Assembly: GCA_905331475.1 (NCBI GenBank)
Contig: CAJNYU010002529.1
Coordinates: 1 to 64,000, forward strand
Origin: Rotaria socialis
Taxonomy: Eukaryota > Rotifera > Eurotatoria > Philodinida > Philodinidae
Length of the DNA: 64,000 nt
Reading direction: 5' to 3'
In this document: positions 47,809 to 58,532 of the stretch, one piece after another
Layout: the number at the start of each line of letters is the position of its first letter
Position numbering within the stretch: position 1 is the first letter of the stretch
Position numbers and translations under genes: made by a program
The notes under the pieces: generated by a model
Told to the model about the DNA's origin: nothing
Databases searched by the model: none
Seen by the model: the letters and a program-made list of their open reading frames with translations, nothing else

Positions 47809-48931
47809 CAGAGATGCCGACAGGGCAGGGTTACCCTGTCCTGTGCCCTGTCCTGCCCTGAACAGGAACAGGAACAGGATACATCAGGTAAATTGCAGGG
47901 CAGGGCAGGGTGAGAAATATACCCTGAAAAATGAAAACCCAGTTGTTTGAATTTCTGATTTGAAAAAATACTTAATTATGTAAGTACAAGAGCAATGCTT
48001 TGAATATACTAGAAAACAAATTAAAAAACTACGTGAAAACAAACACAGCAACAACACTTCATCGAACCATCAAAAAAAGACTTTAAGTAGAAACCGATTT
48101 GTATGCACGATTTGAATCTGGAAGTTTAAATGAAGAGCTCACTGATTATAACAGTAGCGGAAATGAAAGTGAAGAATATGATTATACTATAAAAAAAGGT
48201 GATGAACTAGATCGATATCGATTGTTTGAATTCGATAAAAATAAAGAAACAAAGCAACCGTTAGATTTTTCGAAAAATCATCAACAAGCTTTTCCATTTC
48301 TTTCAAAGTATGCTCGATCAATATTTTCAATAACTGCAACAACAACACATGTGGGAAGAGAATTTTCCACAGCTGGTTGGATCTTGAACAAGAGAAGAAC
48401 AAATCTTCAACCAGATTGTTTAGAAAGCATTTTATTAGTAAGATCAGCGGAAAACCATTGACACGGAAAGTAAATTGTCTATTTATTGTTAGTTTTTTTC
48501 TTGCTCATGGTGGATATCTTATTTTCTTGTGTTATTTTTGTAAATTTGGCTGAACTGAAGTTCTACAATAAACGTGCGAGTCTAGGTTAGTTATGTATAT
48601 TGTATCATTCACTTTTCTTCTTATTACACGCTTATTTATTCTGCTATTTTGGGTGGAATGTTACTATTATTCTAAAATTAGCTTAATTTAAATTAAAAAT
48701 TAAAAATTAAAAAAAAATCCTCTATAATAATTACAATGAGAAAAATGCCTTTTTATTATAAAATATATCGAAAATTACTATACAAACATTATTCCAATTC
48801 AGTAGGATACCCTGCCCTGCCTGAAGACCGTCAGGACAGGACAGAAACAGGATGCATCTTAAATTTATTTATTTATTTATTTTTCAACAGGACAGGACAG
48901 TGTGCAAAAAGTCGCCCTGTGGACATGTACA
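47809..48931 (+). mobile_element. Degraded hAT DNA transposon
   Basis: The left end CAGAGATGCCGACAGGGCAG and its subterminal GC-rich repeats (CAGGGCAGGG, ACAGGAACAGG, CCTGTCCTG) stand out against the AT-rich background. Similar repeats reappear at about 48808-48925, and ACATGTCCACAGGGCGA read on the minus strand near 48928 aligns imperfectly with the left end. The right boundary is therefore approximate and no clear target-site duplication remains. Between the ends is only a short coding stretch for the transposase C-terminus. This is an old, internally deleted copy. Confidence 0.8.
48099..48461 (+). pseudogene. hAT transposase C-terminal dimerisation domain remnant
   Basis: The 120-codon frame has an acidic N-terminal half (GNESEEYDY). 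The second half is typical hATC: FPFLSKYARSIFSITATTTH, then GREFSTAGWILNKRRTNLQP, then LESILLVRS. The family consensus, P-x-L-x3-A-x3-L-x-I followed by ER-x-FS and R-x2-L, is recognisable. The usual zinc finger and RNase H-like catalytic domain (about 500 residues) are absent, so it cannot be an active transposase. Its end is intact, with TGA at 48459-48461. I infer that it survives as a fossil inside the element at 47809-48931. Confidence 0.85.
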
Positions 48932-50457
48932 TGACACATACACATATTACTTGCATTAAGGTCAGCGTTAAGATTTTTAAAGTTTTTTAATATCTGTTTG
49001 ATATACGTTACATATAAAACGATCACTAATTGTTCTTAGTTGTCGAAAATATGTTGAACAAAGTCGAAGAGGATTGCTTATACATCAGCTATATGCTTTT
49101 CATTGAAATAGAAGTGAATGTAATTTCTATTCGCAAATAACAATATAACTGTTTCTTAAATCAGTCTCAAGTCAATTTCTAATGAGTTAGCTGACCAGAA
49201 GAAATTTGAAATGTAATCAAATTCGATAAATGCAAGGATAGCATTTTACAGAAAAAAGTTCATTCAAAAATAGCGATTCTCTTCTGATAATTTGTTCTAC
49301 AGTGTCGCAATAATAGCGACTGTTCTCTAAAGAAAGTCGAGATCTATTAACACCTCTTACTATTCTTCTATCATCATATTTCATGTAGAAAAATGACGTG
49401 CGAAACAAAACAACACGGTATATTATCGTTTTGTTTTAATCTAGAAATCAAATTGCGGAGTATAACATTCGATTATATTTAACAATAGTATTATTGTATG
49501 TGCAAGTTCTGATGACGTATGTTACTAAGCAATGACATTCATAAAATCATTTCATATTCTAACTTTCCTTTTCTTGCCTTAAAAACAATCTGTAGTAGAA
49601 TTCAGTTTGGTTGTAATGCACTTACAAAATAATGTTATACGAGTTCAATTTGTGAACGGAACATCTAAAAATTGTCGAAAAAAAAACAAAAAGAAAATTA
49701 TTTGGCAGCAAATTTTCTCGATTTTTTGCAGTTCAAGTAATTTCATTGAAGTATATGTTCTTACAGATCGACGTCTGAATATTATCCCATCAAGTGAATT
49801 CTATTGTGATCATCTCTATACTGTGTAATCTATTCGTAGTTGAATACTTTCTTTTCAGTAGGCATGCTAAAAATAATGTCAACTGACTAGCTTTTTAACA
49901 AGTAGATCATTGATGAGAGAGAGATTCCATTAACGATTAACTATAATCTAGCATTTTAGTTGATTTCAATTCAAATACACAATGCATCATTTTATAATCT
50001 CGAATACTAGGATCTCTCGATGATAAATATCTAATTGAAAACATTTATGCCATTATTACAACTATATTAATGACTATCTTTTGTTTTCATTTCTTAATTA
50101 CAGTTGTTACCGGTATTCAGCATTGTTAATTGAGCAAATGAAGGATTACTCTTGATCTTACAGTAATTTTTGTTCTTTGAAATGCAAAAATTTACAGAAC
50201 AAAACAATAGTAGATGCATAAATATAATATAATACCGTAAGTAGAAAATTAAGAAAAAGAATAATTTTCCTCTCGTTGAGATTTGTTATTTTTCAGATTT
50301 ATGTACTTTTCTATAAACAGACTGTTCCTCTATAGTTTTAATCTATCAAATTGACGATCATAATGATCGTTAATTATGTAAGAAATAATTTTATTTTCAT
50401 AAACATTTAAAATAGTTATCACTATTTTCTTTACATTTAAAGAACGAATCAATCAGT
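48932..50457. other. Intergenic, no gene seen
   Basis: About 1.5 kb of AT-rich sequence between the hAT remnant and the membrane-protein gene. Short frames (49217-49408 minus, 49607-49828 plus) show no domain. Confidence 0.5.
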
Positions 50458-51245
50458 ATGCAACGAAAACCATCGATTTTACGGAAAGGTTCATATCAAA
50501 TTTTTTATATCACAAAACGAATTAAAGAAGATGGCGATGATAATGAGGGTCGAAATAATAATAGCACTACCGATCAAAATATTGATAAGAAAATCCATAT
50601 GAGAACAAATAAAATTGAAGAGAACTTTTCAGAAGTTACTAATCAAGACCAATCGGTAACAAAAACCTAACTCTGTGCTACAAAATATGCATCGAATTTT
50701 GTTTTAGAAAAAGATTTAATACGGCACAAAGCATCCTGTGAATTATCTCAATTCGTCATTAATATCAAGACCTATCGACAAAATTTCTTTTCATTCTTTG
50801 TTTTTATTTTCTTGTTTATAAATCTAACAGGATGCAATGTCAGTAAAATTATTATCAAATGATAAGCAACAAGATGTTCACAGAGAGAATTCGATTGACT
50901 GGCCTAGAGTGAATAAGATGAGTGAAATATCACGACGAAATAGTTTACTAGTTTCTGTGAGTAATTCTGAAACGATAAATAAAAAAGGGTTCGGAATATT
51001 TCGTTTTCAGAAGTATAAAAAAGTTAAACAATTGCCTTCACCAATTTACATAGGTTTTCATTAATACTCCTCCAGACATGCGACAAAGATTTCGTCAACG
51101 ACAAAAACGTTCGTTTATTGCTTCTGGTATTGCTCTCTTAGCATTGAGTATTATCATAAGAATTATCGTATATGTTACAATTATGATAGTAAAACAAATT
51201 AAGAATGTCCATCACTTATCATTTTATAAACGTTCACGTTCATGA
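50458..51245 (+). CDS. Small single-pass membrane protein, unknown
   Basis: Exons 50458-50655 and 50831 onward are joined in phase 0 (GTAACA donor, TCTAACAG acceptor). They encode a charged, Asn/Lys-rich, probably disordered region. The second exon runs to about 51022. A third piece, 51054-51245, begins VFINTPPDMRQRFRQRQKR and contains one strong membrane helix (SFIASGIALLALSIIIRIIV). It ends in a basic tail (YKRSRS). Joining it needs a 31-bp intron (51023-51053, GTTAAA to TTACATAG), shorter than any other firm intron here; otherwise the second exon stops at 51064. With all three the protein is 193 residues, an N-in or N-out single-pass membrane protein. AATCAGT directly precedes the ATG, acceptor-like. 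No family was recognised. Confidence 0.6.
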
Positions 51246-52500
51246 TTGATTACATGAACGTCGTATATTTTGGTTACGTAGCATATATTCTGTAGAGGTT
51301 TAAACGAAAATAGATATAATTAACTCATCAAAACTTCTCTACCGTTTTCAACAGTGGTACACAAGTATATTTTAAGATATAAAATAGAGTTTCACATAAG
51401 AAAGTTTTGAAAGGTTATATTCTAAAAACTAAATACGATTTCATCAACCAATCGAATTAAGTCAATGAAAAAAGGACAATATGTTGATTTATTTGTCATT
51501 TTAAAAAGTTTCGTTTCTTTGAATCTATCGACTAAAATATACATAGAACTATGTAATTTCAATTTACTGATCATCAACTTCGTTTAGTAATTATAAATTG
51601 ACCATGCCGAGACAATGCAACACAAGATCACATACAACATAGGTATTCATGGAATATGCTTCTTAGTTTCACAAATAAAATAGTTTAATAATTGAAAACA
51701 ACTGAACAGCACTCGTACATTTCTAATAAAACTGAAAACTCTACTCTTGAATGTAATTCTTTTTCTTTAAATTACTTAGATATATAAAATATATTATTCT
51801 CAAATTTGACTCAACAACAAAATATCTTTATTTATCTCATTTCTGTATGAACTATCATTTGTCTCAACTTACTGATAATATTTACCGTTGAAAATCTGCT
51901 CTTATACAGTATCTGCTGATCATAATATTAGTAATTTATTTTCTGTTATTCCGGTGTTAATTCTATCTGATATTTTTCTGAATTTATTGTTCTATTCTAT
52001 CCAAGATTGCTGGTCGATTCTCAGACATTTAGTCAAATCTAGCAAAAGCAAACTTTCTAATTGTCCTCCTGATTCAACAAACAAAAGACTAGTACAAAAG
52101 CACTATTACCATTTTTTTTTCTTAAACGATTCTGACTAAAACGAATCTAATAGTTTCTAATTACTCTTGACACGAAAAATAAAATGACTAATGAAAAAGT
52201 TTATTTAATTTATTCGATAATTTGTTCAATAATAAATTTACCAGAAGATGTTGCTAATTGTTTGTTTTTATATCGAATGAAAAGACTAGACGACTTTGGC
52301 TAATAATTGAAAAAACCTATGTTTTATTTTTATCATTCTTTGAAATTATTTATTTGATACTGCTCGGAAACTAATATTCTAAAGAAATTGAATCAGTGTT
52401 CAATACACATATTTTGATGAAAAAAAGTTTTAGGAGCACCACTATAAAGTCAGGTTATTTTGAATATGATTAAATTGATACATAACGAATTTGATGACTT
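51246..52500. other. Convergent intergenic region
   Basis: 1.25 kb between two 3' ends. No gene is seen; the frame at 51888-52139 has no domain or splice partner. Confidence 0.5.
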
Positions 52501-53809
52501 TTATTTTCTTTGAAATTCCGGATGATTAGTAAGATTATCTAATAGACAGTGTGGTCTAATTTTCTGTTCACAAATAAGATAAGCATCGCGAAACATCGGA
52601 AATTGATCTAATAAATTTCTTCCTTGAAGAAAACGATAAACTTCTTTAGCAGTTCCAGGACCCTGAAGTGATTGCCCATTGAGATCTTCTTTTTCGATTT
52701 CCTTTAATGACTTATTTGTTTCAGCCAACTTTTTTGCTCCATTATAATTTCTTCCACCTAATGATGATGCAATTAAATCCGCAATGCCGCATGATTCTAA
52801 ATAGATTTCTGCTGTGGATTCTTTTTCTACTAGACGACAAAAATTAACCATTTCTCGAAAACCTAATCTAAGAACCTAGACAAAAATAGAAAATTCGTTT
52901 TGACCTGTGGATGAATACATAAAAGAAAGTCAGAGAAACTTACAGCAGCGCGAGTATTAAAACCAGCTTTTAAACCATCGGCAAAACCAGCACACATAGC
53001 AATGACATTTTTTAAACCACCAAGTATTTCAATAATCTCAATATCAGGATAAATACGTATGCGAAAAGAAGGTCCATCAATTATTTGTCGAACTATTTCA
53101 CTATGTTTATCATTACGAGAGCCAACTGTTGCTTCACAAAAAACTTTCTCAGCAACTTCTCGAGCAATATTAGCTAGAAAATAAGACGAATAATCGAATG
53201 CACACAAATTTCAATAGTACTGAACAGACCTCCCATCATAGAAAGACAAGGAATATTTAATGTCTTTTTAATTACTTGTGAAACTAATAAAATATCATTT
53301 GTTTCTTCATCAATGTAAAATCCCTGAAGTAAAAGAAAACAAAAAGTTTTCAATCGATTATTATATTCTATATCTAACTTTAATTAATGTTAATGCAAAT
53401 GCACTTGGTTTCACTTTGTTTTTTAGTTCTTCACATGTTTTTTTAACAAATTGATGGGGTATAACAAATATAAGTATATCAGCATCTTTTACTGATTCAC
53501 AAAGATCAGGTAAAGCGATAACATTGTCTGGAATTCGTTCATGTGGTAAATATTTTATATTTTCATGTTGTTCATTAATGACTTCTGTTAATTTACTACC
53601 ATCATCTAAGGTTTCTTCTTTACACCACATTAGAATTTTCTGTTCATATTCGTCTTTTAAATCAGCAATTTTATCAGCAATATGAATGGCACTTTATTTA
53701 GAGATATTATTTATTTTTTAAATCAGCAATACAAAAAAGCTTACATTGTACTTCCCCAATTACCTGAGCCAACAATTGCAATTTTTTTCCGTTGTGTTGC
53801 TGATGTCAT
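52501..53809 (-). CDS. GPD1: Glycerol-3-phosphate dehydrogenase [NAD+], cytoplasmic
   Basis: This enzyme reduces dihydroxyacetone phosphate to glycerol-3-phosphate with NADH, feeding lipid synthesis and the glycerophosphate shuttle. Five exons (53809-53745, 53691-53379, 53323-53230, 53173-52944, 52875-52501) with introns of 53-68 bp encode 358 residues (human GPD1 has 349). The Rossmann motif GSGNWG lies at residues 14-19. ADILIFVIPHQF, GFYIDEE and GGLKNVIAMCAGFADGLKAGFNTRAA are diagnostic, with the catalytic Lys at about 212. The C-terminal domain (ESCGIADLIASSLGGRN; LQGPGTAKEVYRFL) is complete. There is no peroxisomal SKL tail. TTGTTGTAG ends 18 bp before the ATG. The gene lies 223 bp downstream of the APH-1 stop on the same strand. 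Confidence 0.97.
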
Positions 53810-54032
53810 TTTATTTATATTATAAACTACAACAAAAAACAAACAAAGTATTTTGAGATTATATCTAGTCGCTGTATAAAAATGAAAAGTATATCATTGT
53901 TACTTTAAAAAAATATTGCGATACAATGCTCATTCATTCTATGACAAACATTTTTCTTCGCTTATCTGCACATCAAGTATGATTCAAGAACAAAACAAAC
54001 TATACAACAAATTAGGCATATCAAATAGATGT

Positions 54033-55010
54033 TTATTGACGACTTAGTCGTTGACGAATATTGAATCCACGTAAGAACAAGGCATATACAATCATTCCAC
54101 ATAAAATCACACAACCATTTATAATGGGAATTGAATAAGTCGGCTTTGTTGCTCGATTAAGTAATGTCTACAAATAAATAAAATCGTGTTTAAATTCAAT
54201 TAGCAATCGTTCATATACATACTAGACAAGAGAACAACATATGTGTTATAACTACAAGGGCGGGGCCAAGATATCGATGAATTCCACCTTTATCCAGTGA
54301 TGTAAAAAAAATAATATTCCAAAATGTATTTAAAAGAATAATGGCCAATGTTAGAAAAGCTAAGCAAATATAAAAGAAAAATTTTATTCAATCGTATTCA
54401 AATATTGATTTACCTGTGGCAATAAAAAAATCTTGTGAATGTCCAAATATTCCAATCGTACCTGGACCAGTCATGTCACTCAACACATTAACTATAGAAA
54501 ATGTTCCACTTATGAAACCAAAACCATAGCCGGCAGCTTCAATTAAAGAAAAAGAAAAACAAGTTTTATTTCAAACAAAACATCATCTAATGTGCTCTGT
54601 TAATTACCGTATGCTACAGCAAATCTATCAAAAGTCATTCCTTTTGCTGTTAACTCTTGCATTTGAACTGTTTGTAAAGAAAATTCAGCTTTCCTAATAG
54701 AAATGGCACGCATTAAATTTTAAGAAAAGACAAAACTAAAAATATTTTTTTACTTAATAACAAGATAAAATAAATATCGAAAGATTTCTTGAAATAACAC
54801 AGCAAATGGTACTGCAAATGCAAGTTGATTACGTAATGGAACGACCGTAAACCAAAGTAGTGAAGACAATAGCATTGATATTAACCAAAAAAATGCACTT
54901 GTCATTGCAATAATAATACGAAAAGGATGATGTGCCATTGTGAACACAAACATTGAAAAAGGTATTCCATATGCAATTAAAGTACAACCAGTACATTCTA
55001 AAATCGTCAT
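54033..55010 (-). CDS. APH1: Gamma-secretase subunit APH-1
   Basis: APH-1 is the seven-helix scaffold of gamma-secretase, which cleaves Notch and other membrane stubs. Five exons (55010-54754, 54693-54608, 54536-54414, 54359-54223, 54167-54033) encode 245 residues (human APH1A has 265). The N-terminus (GCTLIAYGIPFSMFVFTMA; ISMLLSSLLWFTVVPL; LFQEIFRYLFYLVIKKAEF) and the GFGFISGTFSIVNVLSD segment with the GxxxG-type face match animal APH-1. In helix 5 human has LLHTFWG; here it is LLNTFWN, so the first of two conserved His residues is Asn. The second His is kept (VVITHML). TTTTAG-ATA precedes the ATG, and the stop of PTGES2 is only 93 bp upstream. Confidence 0.95.
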
Positions 55011-55103
55011 TATCTAAAATCAAATTTTTTTTAAATTAAAGAAAATTATGCTTAAATTTATATATTTTTTATTTTTGGTATCTATATTTAAAAAGAAAAG
55101 AAT
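55011..55103 (-). promoter_or_regulatory. Short PTGES2-APH1 spacer with poly(A) signal and acceptor
   Basis: Read on the minus strand, the 93-bp spacer has an AATAAA at about 55073-55068, some 30 bp after the PTGES2 stop. A T-rich tract then ends in GATTTTAG (AG at 55015-55014), followed by ATA and the APH-1 ATG. No room is left for a conventional promoter. The layout is what is seen between genes of operons resolved by spliced-leader trans-splicing. Confidence 0.6.
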
Positions 55104-58100
55104 CTAAGAAATCGAACGAACTGAAGTATCAATACGATGAGGTTCAACTAAATTTTTCATACGTGCAAACCATGGTTGAATTTTTGTATTGTTCATGAGA
55201 TCTTGAAATGCATCACTGCCTTCAATAGCTGTTAGAATGCCATAAACATTTAAATCGGCAAGATTTGGTTCGAATCCACCTAAATAAAATTTAAAAAAAG
55301 CTTGATAAACAAATTATTCCCTTAATAATATTTTAAATTCGAAAGAAAACCATACAAATAATGAAGAATAGTATATTTCATTGGATTATTATTAAAGTAA
55401 ATTTGAGTCAAGAGAAATACTTATACCCTTCTAAAAATGTAAACTAGATAGATAGAAGCATTAACTAACATCAACTACTATGTCTGTCTGATGTAAAGAA
55501 CTGTAATGCGAAACTAATTTGGTCTACAAATGTGCCTCATAGTTGCATGTGAAATAATGTGTAGATACTTATCTAGTAAAAAAGCAAAAATGCCCTTCAT
55601 CTGACAATAACATATGATGAGTACAATAATTCATTGTGGAAAAAGTTTTGGCATTGAAACATTAAAAGTATAAAACAAATTAAATGAACTGCATAGTATT
55701 AGAATTTTTGATCTCATCAGAGAAAAACAAGTCATTTCTAGTCTTGATCGTTGTCATTTATTTATTATTTCTATATTATACTTGATTAAACTTTTATACT
55801 TTGTAAACATGTACCTTCAGAAGATTTAATGAACCATAGAATTATAATTAATTTAGAATATTTCATTATTAATCAAACATGTCAACTATCGAAATAATTC
55901 ATCGAGCTAAGAGATTAGTTTCAATATTTTACATTTAATCGAATATTCTTTCTTCTACTCTTTATCCTATATTGAGTCATACTGACTCTAATATAAAGTT
56001 GAATCAAAACATTAAAAAAATATTCGACAGAACCTGTAAGAAACTTAACACATAAAATATTCGCGTTCTTCTTATTTGTTACCAGAGTTATTGAAGTATT
56101 TTTCAAATGAGTGAAAAAATTCCTTTTACTCTTTTTCATTTGTGTAGTTGCATTTTTATATGCGTGAAATTGACATATACATGAAACTACACATATGTAA
56201 TCTATTTTCATAATAGCATTTGAAATTTTTGTTGTGTAAGTAAAAGTAACATTTTCCATCATCATGCGAATCATTCCTTTAATGTATTCATCGAGAATAA
56301 CATATAAAAATGTTCAAAACTTGAATAGAATAAATAGTCAATGCAAAAAGCTTTCCACGATTTTTTTAGAAATTATTTCATCTTAATTAAAATGAGATAC
56401 AAATATAGGTGTTTTTGTTATGACTTTTTTTTATCCAGGCAACACATTAAGAATTGAAACAACTGGTTTTGAAGTGGAATTAGAACTAATTATTTCATAT
56501 TATCAAAAGAAAATGAAAAAAAAACTGTATTTCATCCAAAACAATCACCTACGTACGCATCTGATAATGTTTTATTTTTGAAAATAATTCAGATTTTGTC
56601 ATTTAAGACAAATAATCTCTTTTTTTTATACCTGTCATGTCCGTATAGCAATTTTGTGTATTTTATTAGTGCCAGTAATAAAGGATTGGAAATCAGGATT
56701 ACTTTAATTATATCAATCTTCGAACTAATACCTCATTTTAAAGTTATGCATCTAACTAGAACATCTTTTCTGCTAATGAGATGTAATGAACTGTAGTTCC
56801 ATAGCAGTCATCACAAACTTCCCACTGCTATCGATAGGAATTTTCATATCAATTAAAGATAAAAACATGATATTATCATCATCATTTAATTGTTTGAATT
56901 CAACATGTCACCGCCATGTAAATCTATATTTAGAATTCCACTGAATTAGTAATAAAAGAATAAATAAGAAATTTGAACTAAGTCTAAATGTATATAGTTG
57001 AAAGTAATCGAATTCTAGAAAATAAATAAACTACAGACAAACTTTTTCTTTTACAAAACTTAGCTAACTAAGAGATAGTTTAATTCAAACTAGAAACAAA
57101 TGATTATCGCAATCAGTTCATGTATAACTTTAGCTTCAAAGTATAGTAAACATTTTAAAGTAAGCCCCACCCCCCCTCACATACACACAAGCAAAAAGAT
57201 TATCGAATTCATTTTCTTTCAACACCCGAATACTGTGTTCTGATTATATTATTTAAAAAAGTATAGTCTTACCATGAAAATCTTTATCGCCAATAGTATT
57301 AACCCATTCGTCGCCACATTCATATAACGAAATTCTAACATTGTCATTTAAATTATATTTTTTCTTCAGATGTATTGCTACACCACGCATAACAATAGCT
57401 CCAAGATAAACAATAATCCAGCGTTGATACCATGGAAATATTTCTTCCCAATCACCAGCTTTTGAAAACCAACGAAATGTACTAATGGATTGTCCTACTG
57501 TACAATAAATGTTTGGCGATATTACATGAACAAACTTATTATCGACCCATTCACGCCATTGGCGTTCAAATTCATTCTCTTCATCAGATTTCTTTTTATC
57601 AGTATTTTCGGATTGAACTATTTTTGAATCATTATTAGACTGTGCCGTTGATCTTGAAAACAATTTAGCAAAAAATGATTTACTTTGCTTATTATTTGTT
57701 GATTGTTGTTCTTCATTAGTTGTTTCTAATCGATCCAATACTGCTGGTTCAAAAATGAAATATCTATTTGGATAATTAAAACTTATATTTCCTTTTTGAT
57801 CTTTTTGAACAATAGCTTCATATAAGTTGATAATATTTTTAATTTTTTTTGTTGGTTGACGTAAATAAGATTCAATAGCCGATATAATCATACTGGAATC
57901 GTTTAATTGTATCTGTTCATTTTCAATAACAACTATTGGTACTTTATTGTATAAAGACCATTTTGTTTCTGTATGTGTTACACTATTCACTTCGACTATG
58001 TCGTATGGTATACGATTATAATTTAGATAAGCACGTACTTTACAGCAAAATGGGCTAAAAGTAAATAATAGAATTGAAATACAAAAAACAATTTATTCTA

Positions 58101-58532
58101 TCATACAGACCAAGTCACATATTGATAAAGTGTTATGTTAAACGGAAAGTTTTTTCTTGGTAAAGCATCAAATGTAATATGTTTAGTCACGGGCGGTGGT
58201 ACGGGACGAGTTTCTATAGCTTTTCGTTCAAGTAATTCAACGTTTGTAACATATTCAGGTAGATTCCCTTCATGTTTTCTTACATGACGTAGAGCATAAA
58301 TTGTACCAATTAGGGCTCCAGTAGCGATAGAAAATAAATAATAATGATAACGACGAAAACGGGGTGATTGCTTAGGTGTTGTTGGATTAATTTTTAGTTG
58401 CTGCTTTTCAGCTTGAATAATGTCATTGTTGTATTGATTGGAGGAGAGAAGACGAAGATTAAAAGACAGAAAGCTTCGACGAAATAAAGAAGAAGGAACA
58501 CTTCGACTAGTTGAAATCAAACAGAGAGACAT
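55104..58532 (-). CDS. PTGES2: Prostaglandin E synthase 2-like, membrane-anchored
   Basis: Three exons (58532-58111, 58054-57273, 55279-55104) with introns of 56 and 1993 bp encode 459 residues (human 377). The order is a basic, Arg/Ser-rich N-terminus that may be a mitochondrial presequence, then a membrane helix (YYLFSIATGALIGTIYAL, about 77-94). A thioredoxin-like domain with the intact Cys-Pro-Phe-Cys motif (LYQYVTCPFCCKVRA) spans the first splice junction. LNDSSMIISAIESYL and a C-terminal GST-like domain (HVISPNIYCT; NLADLNVYGILTAIEG; IQPWFARM) follow. The family isomerises PGH2 to PGE2 in vitro or binds haem and glutathione. A Ser/Lys-rich insert of about 45 residues is absent from the human protein. 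The final exon lies beyond a 2-kb intron and was found by its conserved GGxxPNLADL segment. Confidence 0.95.
55280..57272 (-). other. Large PTGES2 intron, 2.0 kb
   Basis: GTAAGA and TTATTTAG ends, phase 1. It is AT-rich, with a C-run (CCCCACCCCCC) near 57165-57176. The 117-codon minus-strand frame at 55921-56274 has no domain and no fitting splice sites. Confidence 0.65.

Noticed and set aside
55921-56274. 117-codon frame inside the PTGES2 intron
   Set aside because: Composition is Lys/Asn/Thr-rich without a domain, and exons 2 and 3 join in phase without it.
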